Assembly: GCA_021442155.1 (NCBI GenBank)
Contig: CM038225.1
Span: 82,286,925 to 82,350,924 of the forward strand
DNA: 64,000 nucleotides
DNA from: Cymbidium sinense
Taxonomy: Eukaryota; Streptophyta; Magnoliopsida; Asparagales; Orchidaceae
Direction: 5' to 3'
Part shown: positions 34,001 through 46,005 of the stretch, one piece after another
How the letters are laid out: each line of letters starts with the position of its first letter
Position numbering within the stretch: the first letter of the stretch is position 1
The notes under the pieces: generated by a model
Database searches by the model: none
Told to the model about the DNA's origin: nothing
The model's input: the letters and a program-made list of their open reading frames with translations, nothing else
Position numbers and translations under genes: made by a program

Positions 34001-37000
34001 AGAGCTTAATTTAAGTTTTGGTAAAAAATTAAATTTCATTAATTAAACTAAAAATACACTTTAGATTAAGTTGAAATTTTTAGAGATTGAAATTGAAGCT
34101 GAAATGTACCTACCATAAGAATTTCAAATAAAAATCACTTTTGGATTGAAATATATTGAATTTTAAAGTTTAAATGATTTATTTTAATAAAATAAATTAA
34201 CAAACTTCATGAAAATTATCTTAATCAACTGAAACTTTGCAAAATCATAACTAATTATAGAAAAACCCAAAAATATAAATAAATACTCATTTTAATGGTA
34301 TTTTAGAGGAGATTAATTTAAAATTAATTCTAATTAACTTTGAATTATAATTGAAGTTTAATTTGGGTTTAATTGAAAACTTAATTAGCTTAATTATTCC
34401 TAATTGCCCAATTAATTCCAAACTTTTTGAGTTTGATTAATGGGATGACTTCTGCCTCCCATAATTTTCTTGAGATTTATTGCTTTGTTAACTAGGGAAA
34501 TTGCTTATCTTAGCCTTAATTACTCTCTTAATTAATTAAGTGATTAATTAACATTCTAAATAGTAAAAAATCATTAATTAAGCTTGTTAATCATTGTGAG
34601 ATAGTGAATGGACATGGGAAAAGAGATTGGGGCCTCTTTCCCATTCTTTTCCCTAAGATCACTTCACTTTACTTGAAATTAATTAATTTGGATGGATTAA
34701 TTCATTAATTAAATGACTTAATTAATTAAATTGAAATCATAATCATTCCAGAACTTGTCTAATTTAATCTTGGGTAGCTCTTTGGGTGTTCAATAACCCA
34801 AAGGGGGAGACAATGAAATTATGGTTAGCTCATGTGTGAAAAAAATCAAAAAAAGTAGTTAAGTGAGATCCCTTATGCCTAATTAACTATTGATCATGAG
34901 CCAATTGTACTATGCCACTTTCATTTCTTAAGAGCATTGCAAATTTACTATCATTTTGGCTCATTATTAATTACTTGATTAATTTAAGGTGATGTAGGTA
35001 AGGGTTAATTAATCCACTTAATTCATACCCTAACCTAATTAAATCATAAAATCAACTTAAATACTTCTTCCTTAAACCAAAATTAATTCATACATGAGGA
35101 ATGTGATTAGGACCAGCAAACCTGTTTCACTTTCCTTAACTCAAATCAAACATAAAGATGAAATAATATTAAAAAACTTTGGTTTATTTTAAATGGCTTT
35201 ATTTAGTATGATTGTCCTTAGGAATTAATTGGAATGAATGAGATTATGTGCTTATCTTCCTTTTTTTTCTTTAATTATGCTAAATGTTGCTTGCCATACG
35301 TAATCATGCATTCATTTCTCTTAAAGCTAACTAAATCAAATGATTCCTTTTTTGTCAAATTGCATGTGGTGATTTAAATTAAAAATCGGTGTGGCTATTA
35401 TCACTATTAAATCAAATGTTATTTTCAAAAGCCTATAAATCAATTATAATAAATGGAGTGATGTTAATTACAAATAGCTATAAGTTTACATGTGTTGATA
35501 ATATAAAATATGTAATATGAAGCTCTCTTGCCTTACTTTACATGGATTCACATAAAAATTACAATTTATGTATAGTTCATTTGAAAAGAATACAACATTT
35601 GTCTAAATCTATTCCTATGCATTTCCATGTTAAGACTTAGGAATAATTTCATATCACATATGTAAATCATATAATCAAATCAAATATGACTTCTTGCATG
35701 ACTTCTTCTTCTTCTTATGATTCTTTTTATATATTCATCTGTATCTGAGAAAAGTGGTATATTAGTCTAGACACCCTGGGGCTGCGAGGCTTTAAGTTGT
35801 CCTAAGTAGGTCTTATACCTTATGCCCCTAGTGTAGAAAATAATGGTGTCGTACACACTTAAAACTCTTATATATGTGTAAGTGTGATGTGGCTAATGAA
35901 TAAGAATCATAAGTCAAACAAATCAAACACAACTTTTGCATGGGTTTTCTTATCCATATAGTTGCTTATACATCTACATATCTAAGAAAAGTGGTATATT
36001 AGTTTGGACACCCCGGGGCTATGAGATTTTAAATAGCCATAAGTAGGTTTTGTACCTTACGCCCCTAGTGCAAAAAATAATGGCAACGTACTCACTTAAA
36101 ATTTTTATACATGTGAATATGTATCTAACTAATGGAAGAAAAATCCTTCTTTTCTATTAAAAAGGCATGCATTCATAATTTATCAAATAAAACATTTAAA
36201 TTCCAAATATGCTTCTTTGCATTCATCATTCAAGTATGCTAAAAATATAAATTGCGTGTATAAGTATGCTTAGAATTTACTCATATGCATGATATACATG
36301 ATGGAAAGAAAAGAATAAACATGTATTATGTTATAGTAATTCATCCTAATTAATCTTAAGATGTCTTTCTTATTGAATAAGGTCATTTAGAGTGAACCTA
36401 AATTTAGGATTAATTAAAATACATAATAAGCCATTCAATAAAGGAAATTGATTAATTAACTTACTTTAGAAGTGACTTAAGGTAGGGATGAAAGAGAGAT
36501 TGCCTTTCTTTCTTCTCTTTATAACACTTAGTTGCTAAGTGTAGGCTATATGAAATAGAAGAAATTACTAAGTTAAATATTCAAGTTAATTAAATCACTT
36601 ATAGAAAAATCAACTCCTTTATAAATCAAATCACTCACATTTAGAAAATTATAACTTTAAAGCCTAGTCAGGACATACCACACAAGGTTTAATTCACACA
36701 CATTATACTAAGTCACCATTTTTAGCTTTATGTTAGAGCGGTTCATGGTTTAATGTATGTTTGATTTTATGATGTATTATTTTAGATTGGATGTTAGGGT
36801 GCATATGCGTAGTCTGAATGTTAGGCCAACATTAGCTTAATTATCTTTTTTGTAGGGGGTTGTGCTTAAGGGTCGTCATAATAAAAAATATAAATATTTT
36901 TGTCATGCAGGTTGCTTAGCCCTTAAGCATAACCCAAGTTAGGATAGGTGTGCTTGGTTATCTATGTGTGGGGTGCTAAGCCCAAACTTTTTTACATAAT

Positions 37001-38824
37001 TGCTTGGGTTGTATGGTGTGTTTAGCTAACATTTCTTTTACAGGTGTAGTTAGATTTACTTTCCTTCTTTTAATATAATTTTGCATTAAGATTAGGATGA
37101 GTGTTATGGGAGATTAGGATGAGCATTGGTTATAAGACCAACTCTTATGTACCATGTGATGCCTTTGGAGCAAGCATATTCAAATCAAGCCAAAAGGAAG
37201 AAAGAAATGGAGCAAATCAAATGAAGAAATGAAAGATGAAGAGATGAAGAAATGAAGAATGAAGAATGAAGACCCCATAATATTCATCATTTATAATTAT
37301 AATTATTTTTTATAATCTGGGTTGTATAAGGGTAGAGCTCAGATGACCACATTTCTTTTCAGGTTGTACAGCGGCACCCGACCGCATCAGCCTTTTATGC
37401 CTTTGTGATAGCTTTATAAAATTATTTGATATTTTATTTAGCTTATGCATTAGAAAAAGCATGCATTTTCATAGTTTGTTTATGATTGGTAATTGTTGTA
37501 TGGCCTAGATGTGATTAGGCCCTTAGGATAAAAATAAATTTTCTATCCCATTAATAACTCATAACTAAACTTTTAAAATAACTCATAATATCACATAAAA
37601 GCCTAGGTATTAAATCAAGATAATAAAATATTTAATAACCCCTTAGCTGGATGTTGTATTTTTAATATCATGCATAACCATCTTATTTCACTCTTGTTAA
37701 GAGAGGGCTTTCATCTTTGCCAGATAGAATGAGCTTAACCTTTAAGAGCCTATGATGGAAGAATACCTCTTTCCCTTTTGATTTGGCCCATAATCAATTT
37801 CTCATGCATTTAGGCATACAAAATCTCATAGCCTGTGTCAAAATAAAAAGTCCTAAATTAAATAAAAATTGATAATAATTTGTATTAGATTTAAGTCATT
37901 ATTCATACCCCTCATACTCTAGTCTCTTAGGGAGTGGGTTTAAGAACTTAGTTTTTTTTCTAAATAATAACAACCTAACCATCTTGCAAAAGCATATAAC
38001 TTGACCACATAGTTTTAAATCGTAGGAGGAGTTAGCTGGCTGCCACTCCAAGAGGTTATAAGTCCAGCAATCGGGTGGTTTACTCTCTCTTATGGAGATA
38101 AATCGTATACCCACTTTCACCTTAGATTTAGGTCATGCTTTGGCCCTCGCCAAAGCTCCCTATATTTAGGATCTGAGTTTGTTATTTTTCTTTATGGGCT
38201 ACAAGCATAAATCCTCACCTTTTAGGTATTTTCATAATCTTGTATTATGGAATTATAAGTCCTAGATTTCTAATAAAATTTCAACTCAAATAAATAAATC
38301 TCCTTAACTTCAAATATATAAAGCCCAACCATAGGATAGATTAGAGTGCTCACTAGGCTTCCCAGTATCATGAGCACTCCCTACTCATCTCCTTTGGTTT
38401 CGATAATAACTCTTCCCTTTTGATCCATCCCATTTGATTTTCTAAAACACAGCCAATTTATTAATACTCCTATCTTTGAATTCTTTGGAGACAACAATCG
38501 CCTACTTTAATCGAGAGTATTCTTAAGGGATTCATTTTCCTTAAGATGTAATTAACTATGGGGGCTTTCCCCCATAGAGAACTTTAGAACTCGGTTTAAA
38601 TAAACCCTACTTATTCATCCATATAAAGTAGGAAAAAATCTCTAATATATTCGAAGAACTATCATGCCTTAGGAGTCCTTATTAGGTGATTAGGTCCATT
38701 ATAGGGCAGTGACTACTATCTTTCGAGATAATATACTATTCCTCAATGTCGTACCAAACCATCTCAATAAAGTACCCTCGACTGCATGGTATCCCAAATA
38801 CAAATGAGTCGAAAATAAACACCA
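31055..38824 (+). repeat. 3' LTR of the Tat element, ~7.77 kb, the most complete copy
   Basis: It starts TGTTGACCTCAC with the hairpin CTCACT/AGTGAG at 31062-31078, and ends AATAAACACCA. Order of parts: AC-rich TTGAC-dense zone (to ~32740), a mixed-composition module (32760-33850), an AT-rich zone (33850-35700), a tandem dimer (35700-36130), a variable zone (36130-37690), and a terminal 1.1-kb zone. The order is supported by other copies: 52726-57745 covers all but the last ~1.45 kb, the inverted 11451-14268 covers the last ~3.1 kb without a break, and 14269-17462 has both ends. Confidence 0.85.
35710..36135 (+). repeat. 237-bp tandem dimer inside the giant LTR
   Basis: 'agaaaagtggtatattagt' followed by 'ggacacc' and 'cccctagtg' occurs at about 35749 and again at about 35986. 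The same dimer in another subtype lies at about 56251 and 56491 (period 240), so it is an old part of the LTR. The inverted copy keeps one unit near 14090-14200. Confidence 0.85.
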
Positions 38825-41800
38825 TAGTAATCATACATCTTAAGAGATTAAATCCATTCATACACAGCTTATCTTTGCTCTAGTGAAAGCACATATTTGG
38901 CTTTAAGTTTTATGATTCTCTCAATACTTACTTCCACTTCATTCTTTATAGTACTCTTTTAAGTCAATTTTTGCCTTCATTTTTTAAAATTTTTTTCTTT
39001 TATATCAATTACATTGTTGAATATATTATAAAAAATATTTTTTTGATGTGTGACATCTCGATTATGATGACTTAAATTTATTCTCTAATATAGTAAACTT
39101 CAAAACAATACTTAGTTTCTTTAGTTATGAGTAATATTATAATGTTGTAGAATACTCTCTAATAATATCAAAAAATTAATAATTTTAATATTATTTGGAC
39201 ACTCTTCCATAAGTCACCTAATGCCAATCATGGTGGTGGGTTATTTTTTTCTGACTTTATTCTGTATGACTCATATCTTTTTTGAATACATGACTAGTAG
39301 ATAAAAGCATTCATTGATAGTCAAATTATAAATTTTTTCCATCTTATTTCAACATAAATGTTTTTAATTACTTCATACAATACGGGAAAGCTAACTTTCT
39401 CATCCACCCAAATAATATGTCTTATGCTAAAAAATCATTGATTATCTATTTAAGTGCTACTCTTATTTGAAAAGTTTATTTTATTGAGAAATCATATATA
39501 AACACACCTATTTCTCATAAAAATTTTAGATCACTTATTAACGATTACAAGTATATATATTAAGTCTGAGAAATAAATAAGGGCCCTAACATGCATATCT
39601 CAAAAGAGATATTGCATGTTATAATAATTGATGGCTAGCATGAATGAGATGAGGCAATTTGACTAATACATAAATCCATTAGTACATAGCCTTAAGTGAA
39701 CATTTTTTAATTTTATAAAAAAATCTAGATATGTGCGATCAAAATACTTCTATGCCTATGCATTTTATAAACGACTCAAAATATGTAGCTCATTTAATTT
39801 TTTATGATGCCACCTAATGTCTGAAAAACACATATACATAATGTTTTGTTGATGTGGAATAAAAGGAAAATAAAATAATCACTTGTGTCAATACCCTTCT
39901 ATTTATATTATTTTCTATTTTATTTTTGTTTCATAAAGAACCATAATATTTGCAGACATTCTCTAATGAACATTCTTGTAGTAGAACATACAACTAATAA
40001 TACAACAATATATTTTCAGTGCACTCAATCTTAATTTAATAATAATATTTTAACTTGATCAAAATATATTTGAACTAGATTATTCCACAAAGTTATTTTC
40101 TTAAGTAATTTAGTGACACGATTAAAATATTCATATGGTATATTAAAATTTGTCTTGATGCTCAATAATCTAACTGTATTATACAACTTAGAGCGACTAG
40201 AACTTTCATTCCACAAGAGCAATTATGTTACACTTAATAAATTATAAAAAAAATTTAGCTTTAATGTTAGGAATATCATCATTATAATTTTATAAAAAAT
40301 TATTTATTTATATATTTTTATTTGATCCTCATTAGAGGGTGCATAATTAGTTGGCATAGTATAACAAGTGTCCATAAGTGATGTACAATTGTCATGTGAT
40401 GTTCAATTCTAATAATTGTGCTGATACTGCAAGGAAAGAAAGCTAAATTTGGATGGCTTTTTCATCGAGGAATTATCATCAGAATTTTAACAGATCTCTT
40501 GATGAAAAATAAAGTCAAATTTTCCAACGATCAACTTGCAAAAAAAAATTTGCAGCCTAATTGTCAAAGTTTCACATAGAGAGTTTCGAAAATCCTTTCA
40601 AATCAACATTTACTTCACCTTAAATAGATGAAATAGCCCTAGAAAAACTTTTAACATGCTTTAATCTTTATTGGGATATGAGACCCTAATAAAGCTATCA
40701 AAGAGTTATTTAACATTATTGAGAGCTATAAAAACTAAAGAATTACTTCTTCTCTAAAAGTAATCACCTTTGCTCAACTTAATAAAATAATTTTGTCTCT
40801 TTGTCTAGTTAATTAATTACTCATAACTATCTTTTTCAATAAAATCAGCATCTTTGTTTTTGTCTCCGTCAGTAAAATAAATAGCATAATTTTAAGCATA
40901 AATAAAGATGCTATGAGATTTAGACATTATGTTATGAATGAAGTTCTTAGACATTTTCTATCTCATCCAATCCTTCAAGTTTAACTCCTCCTCTAATGAC
41001 TATGAATTCAGTAGTGTGGCCCCCTTCAGATAATCATCAATGAAGTTCTTTAAGAATCAAATATTCCTAACTTTGTCCTTATGGTGCCTCCTACCGTGTT
41101 ATCGCATCACAATCCCCTCATGGGTGGGCACTAGTTGACATTAATTTGCTTTGGTCCAATGTCCTTAGGCTTCGCTTATCCTTCTTTAAAATCTTATAAT
41201 TATATAGTAGGCTTAAAGGTATAGTCCAAATCCCTTCCTCATGTTTTAGCAAACATTGTATATTCTTCCCAAAGGATTGTCAACCATGAGGCTTAGTCGA
41301 CATTGCTAATTTCTATAAAAAAAAAATTGATTGCTCTAATGTACTTACCTTTATTGGTAAGCTCTTGGATTATCGTTCTTCTTTACAAGTCGTCAAGGAT
41401 TTCTTGAAAACATGTTATTCTTCGGGTAAGATATCAATTTTCTTACTTAAAACTTGGAACATTTTGTTGACATGATTATTGCAATTATATGAATGCCCAA
41501 TTGTTCTTCTCCTATTACATTTTTATCTAGGGTTTGAATATTGAGGGACCATTCATGTGGATTAGCAATTAGTCTTCAAAATTTGATGCATTATATGAAT
41601 ACCCAATTGTTTTTATTTGAATATCATTATAACGCCTTAATGTCCAACTTTGATTTTAATCTATTATTTACTTTGCCTTCTCAATTTAGCAAACATTTTC
41701 GCATGGACATCCTACTATTGCTCTATCTTGACCATCCATGGCTATAGTAATGGGTAGACATAATTGTCACACCTTAATTCCTTAACTATGTTTAGATAGG

Positions 41801-42177
41801 TCCTATAGAGTGTGACTACTACTAAAGAATGTTCGCCAAAAGGCTTCCTATGTTTTACACTATTAACCACTTTTTTGGGCATGAAATTTTTTTAATCTAA
41901 ACATTGAATAAGCCACCCTCAAAGAAATCTCAATAATATAGATACTCAGCTTCTAACATGTTTTCAGAACCGCTCATAAATGGTTCTTATTAGCATAGTT
42001 ATTTTTGTGCCTTCTACTTTATCTCTACAGTCAGGCCCTACTTCTAAGAATCGATCTTTGACTCAGCAGAACCAAAGAGATGCTATCATTAATCAGGATA
42101 TATCTATTAAATGTATTTCGTTAGCCGGTAAGGTGCCGAAGGAATCAGTGATTCATGTGGCAACTTTTTATTCAAAC

Positions 42178-42179
<2 letters not shown>

Positions 42180-42211
<32 letters not shown>
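42180..42211. repeat. (CT)16 microsatellite
   Basis: A CT run of about 32 bases between 'aaacata' and 'caccccccgcgg'. The 89-codon open frame across it (41980-42249) has no recognised motif. Confidence 0.95.
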
Positions 42212-42215
<4 letters not shown>

Positions 42216-42481
42216 CCCGCGGTTAATCTTTCTACAATTAACAGCATAAGAAACCAAGAAGATTAAACTTATCCATGAGAATACCAACCTGAAAATAATA
42301 ACCCCATGGATTTTACAGTCTACTTCAAGGCGTCATCATCGAAATAGTGGGGTAGAGACAAAAGGGCATTATGAAAAGAGCCCATATTTCACTGAAGAGT
42401 TTGTATTAACTTCTTGGACAATAGTGAGCGATCAGAGAAAGAGATGATTATAATTAATTTGTTTAGGTGTTTGTGATCGCA

Positions 42482-42545
42482 ATTTTTGCTTCTATTTTAC
42501 TCTTTTAGTTACGATTTTTGCTTCTATTTTACTCTTTTAGTTACG
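42482..42545. repeat. 32-bp exact tandem duplication
   Basis: Two exact copies of a unit starting 'atttttgcttctattttact' and ending 'gttacg' at 42482-42513 and 42514-42545. Exact identity suggests a recent event. Confidence 0.95.
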
Positions 42546-44797
42546 TAGTAAAACATATTTGATAATTATTATTATTTTTAAAAATGCTCAAAATATCTAA
42601 AGCTTATTTTGAGTGTTTTTAAAAATAATATTATTTCTTTTTAAAATAAAAATAAAAAAACATAAAAACACATCAAAGAATATATTTTTAAAAATAACAT
42701 AAAAACAAAAAATAAAATTGATCCCAACCCCTTAGATTTTTGTTTCTTTGAGACTAAAAATTTAAAATTTAATTTTTTTTTTTTTTTGCTTTTTTTTAAT
42801 TTGATTTTACTAATGGCAAAAAAAAAAATTTTGTTTTGCATATAAAGATTAAAAGAGATGATGATTATGATGAGTAAGTGATAATAGAGTTGACATGAAA
42901 TTGAATTTTCTTTATGACGACGAAAGCTAATAAATGAGAATAGTTTTGTGAGAGCTTCTTAATACAATTGAGTATCGATAAGAAACTGTTACTTGCTTTT
43001 CAGTTATTATCTCATCTTCAATAAAACAGAGAGTGCTTCAAAAACTAAATCTTCAATGTAGTACAGAAACCCAAGCAAACAATTTAAACAGTTATCTCTA
43101 ATTGTAATGAAATATTATAAAAAAAATTCCTGCTGAAAAAGTAATCACCTTTCACCATCTTAATAAACAAATAATTTGTATTATAATTAGAAAATTAATA
43201 AATTACTCGTTATTGTCTCCATTAATAAAATCGGCATCTTTGTTTTTGAGTAAGACAAACAGCATAGTTTTAAAGAAAAGGAAAAAAAAACAGTATCTCC
43301 CATTGATACGTACAAAACAAAAATAAATGAAGGGAAGCTAAATGACTGTTCGGGTAATTTTTATTTGTTATTTTATAATTTTTAACTTTCTCAAAAATAT
43401 ATATATAATCTTTAATTTTATTTTATTATTTATACATTGATTTGAAGTAAATTATATTTGGTATCTTAAAGCATGATTTTGTTTGTGTGGCAATGATAAG
43501 CTGGTTGATGATGAGTGACTAGTAAATAAAATTATATTTTTAAAAATATTTAAAATATTTAAAAAATAATTAAGTGTTTTTAAAAATAATATAATTTACT
43601 TATAAAAATAAATTTTTTTAAAAGAATATATAAAATAAATATATTTTTGAAAATGATATAAAAATAAAATATAAAATAAAATTGATCAAATCATGTAATA
43701 AGAATGGCTTTTGATGTAAAGCTAATGGTTGAGAAACAAAAGAGGAAGTGAAGAAATAGATAGAAAATAGGCATTAACCCAATTCAATCTTTTCTAACAA
43801 TTATGATCCAAAAATAATAACTTAAATAGAAACAAAGAAATTCTTCAGAGATAAAATAATAACTTAAATAGAAATCAAGTAAAATTACGTCAGGATATTC
43901 ATTATAATTTTTGTCGGGGATAAATTGACTGAAAAAAATATTACGAAAGGTAAGAAAAGGGAGAATAGAGGACATTTTAAAAACATAAGGATAAAATATT
44001 AGATGTAAGTAATTCGCAAAAAAACTATCTTGAGAAATGCTAATTAGAAATATTTCTTTCTTAATGGAAATATTCATATATTTTCTTAACTAATTAAATT
44101 GAGTGAAGAGCTGAAAATGACAAGGCCAGACATGAATGTCTCTACCTTAATCATTAGATTTAAGATAGAAGAACTGCATGCTAGTTTACGGCTGTTCAGA
44201 ACTATATAATACATTCATTCTAGCACAAACGAGTATAAAGTTGAGCTCAAAGGATACAATGCAAGCCTTGTTGCTAAACATTGAAGCACACAGAATTTCT
44301 TTTGCCTATTTAATCGCCATGTTTTTCTTCTACAAAAGAGAAGACCAACTTAATAAAAATCCGAAGCATGAGACCATAAGGGAGATGGGAATGATATTCT
44401 GACAAACATCAATAGCAAATATAAAGTGTAAAACGTGGTTTTCTTTCCCATGGGTCTATCTTTCTTCAAAAACCTTAAGCAAAAGAGAAGCTGCATAGTT
44501 TTGTTAACCCACGGAATTCTAAGTTAAATGGGAATGATATTATCACATGACATTAGATCTAATAAAAAGGGGTAGGATGAATGATGGAGTAGAAGACATG
44601 CTAATTGTATAACTGAATACCCTGAAGGTCAAAGTCAACTGAGTATTTATGAGCATTCTTTAAGAGCCAAACTCAAAGTCAAAAAACTAAAAGATAATTA
44701 GTAAAGCCAATTCAGTGTTCATCAACTCGATGTTCATCTTTCTAAAACTCAACAATTCGGAGTTCATTAGGTCAAATATTATCAGTTCTGCATTATG

Positions 44798-46005
44798 AAT
44801 ATTATTCAAACAAACAAATAAAGAATCTTGTAATCGATTTTGATAATATTATTATATTATTATTTAATGGAAAAGATACAATTATGATGAACTTTCGTAC
44901 TGACCCAAACTTATAAATAAGAGGACAAATATTATGAAAGAGGTTAGACATCTTCAATCCCTAATCATTGTTATCATAGAGTTATATTGTTATTAAAATT
45001 TTCAGAGCTTTTTCTCTCTTTGTTTTTCCTACTTCGCTTCTTTCCATACTCTCAACTCTAGTTTGTGTTCATGGACTCTTTGGTGTTGACACATACCATA
45101 TCATTTTACCTAGCATAAAGAATTGTATCTCCTAATTAGCGGATTACAATTACAAAATAACAAACGTCCAACAACATCTTGGAATTATTGTGAGGGAAGA
45201 AACAAAATAAAAGACATGAAAGCATTAAAAAGCTTTTTATTCAAAACCATAAAGCTGGTTGTCAATCGAATCATCACCTTCTCACCTTCTCCATCCCTCC
45301 CTTTTTTAGCCTACCTCATTTAATCTCTCAAGTCACATGCTCTCTCCTTGTCTCATTCCACCTCCTTAATTTTCTCTTTCCATTTGTTTATCCCCTTTAT
45401 CCTTCTTACTCTTCTCTCACTACAACAATATAACAAATTTATGATGGAACTATTGTAAAATATGAGATTTTTGTTACAAATTATGATTTATAATGGACAT
45501 TATTTCTTAATTATTACGATACAAAAAAAATATTGTAGATGCTTTTTATAATAGAAAAGCATAGCAAATTTTTAGTGCATATTTTCTTATAAACTCATCA
45601 TAGATGCCAAACTATGTCATTCTTTGTAGCAAAGTTGAAGGTAAAATAGTTGAATTTGAAACTTGACCATAATAAGTGAGAGGAGTTATTCAAATTATAA
45701 ATCTAAGTGAAATGTAAAGCTAGCAATGCCATATTAATTTGGCTTAGAGAGTTAGAATATATATATATATATATATATTGATATTGATGAAACTTATTAT
45801 AAGATTAGACCTTGAGATGACTCTTCATCTGCATTTGTATCCATTATAATGGATTTGAAAGGATGCAAAGATGAGATATATCAATATGATTATGTTTTCA
45901 TTGCCATCACTTAAGGAATATATCAACAACATGTAGTGTAAAGTAGCCTATTTTGATATATATTAGGTAATTTTAAATAGCTCATATTTTTTTTATTGAG
46001 ATATT
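44798..46005 (+). repeat. 1.2-kb segment X, first copy
   Basis: Begins 'aatattattcaaac' and ends 'gagatatt' directly before an LTR start. It aligns along its whole length with 51527-52725. It holds a TATA-like 'acttataaataag' near 44910 and a CACTA-type start, CACTACAACAATATAACA, at 45418. The short frame at 45123-45323 is not convincing: the equivalent frame in the other copy differs at many positions. The nature of X is unknown; it may be part of another retrotransposon LTR. Confidence 0.8.
45418..46005 (+). mobile_element. Possible CACTA-type transposon end (first copy)
   Basis: CACTACAACAATATAACA followed by AT-rich text with repeated 'tataatgga'/'tataatag' pieces resembles the terminus and subterminal region of CACTA elements. 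No matching TTGTAGTG end was seen, so this may be a truncated element. The second copy starts at 52151. Confidence 0.35.

Larger units (their letters stand above)
14269..38824 (+). mobile_element. Giant Tat-type Ty3/gypsy retrotransposon (~24.6 kb)
   Basis: Two LTRs in the same orientation (14269-17462 and 31055-38824) enclose gag, protease, reverse transcriptase, RNase H, a second RNase H and integrase, in that order. The second RNase H before integrase is characteristic of the Tat lineage of plant Ty3/gypsy elements. Long leader and long 3' untranslated region, both with tandem repeats, also fit that lineage. Every domain is damaged, so the element is not autonomous. No 5-bp target-site duplication was found ('atgat' before 14269, 'tagta' after 38824); because the left flank is an inverted LTR fragment, recombination may have altered that end. 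Confidence 0.88.
38825..44797. other. AT-rich spacer without recognisable genes
   Basis: No open frame with a recognised motif. Contains a (CT)n tract at 42180-42211, a 32-bp tandem duplication at 42482-42545, and a repeated ~150-bp piece (40741-40900 and 43125-43280, sharing 'aaagtaatcacctttc/g' and 'gcatctttgtttttg'). 40960-41760 is less AT-rich and may be a decayed coding repeat, but no family could be assigned. Short poly-A and poly-T runs are common from 42640 to 42840. Confidence 0.55.

Noticed and set aside
40960..41760. Possible decayed LINE ORF1-like coding stretch
   Set aside because: A few words resemble LINE gag-like protein, but frames break too often and no core motif could be confirmed.
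41980..42249. 89-codon open frame across the (CT)n tract
   Set aside because: Part of it is microsatellite read-through and the rest has no recognised domain.
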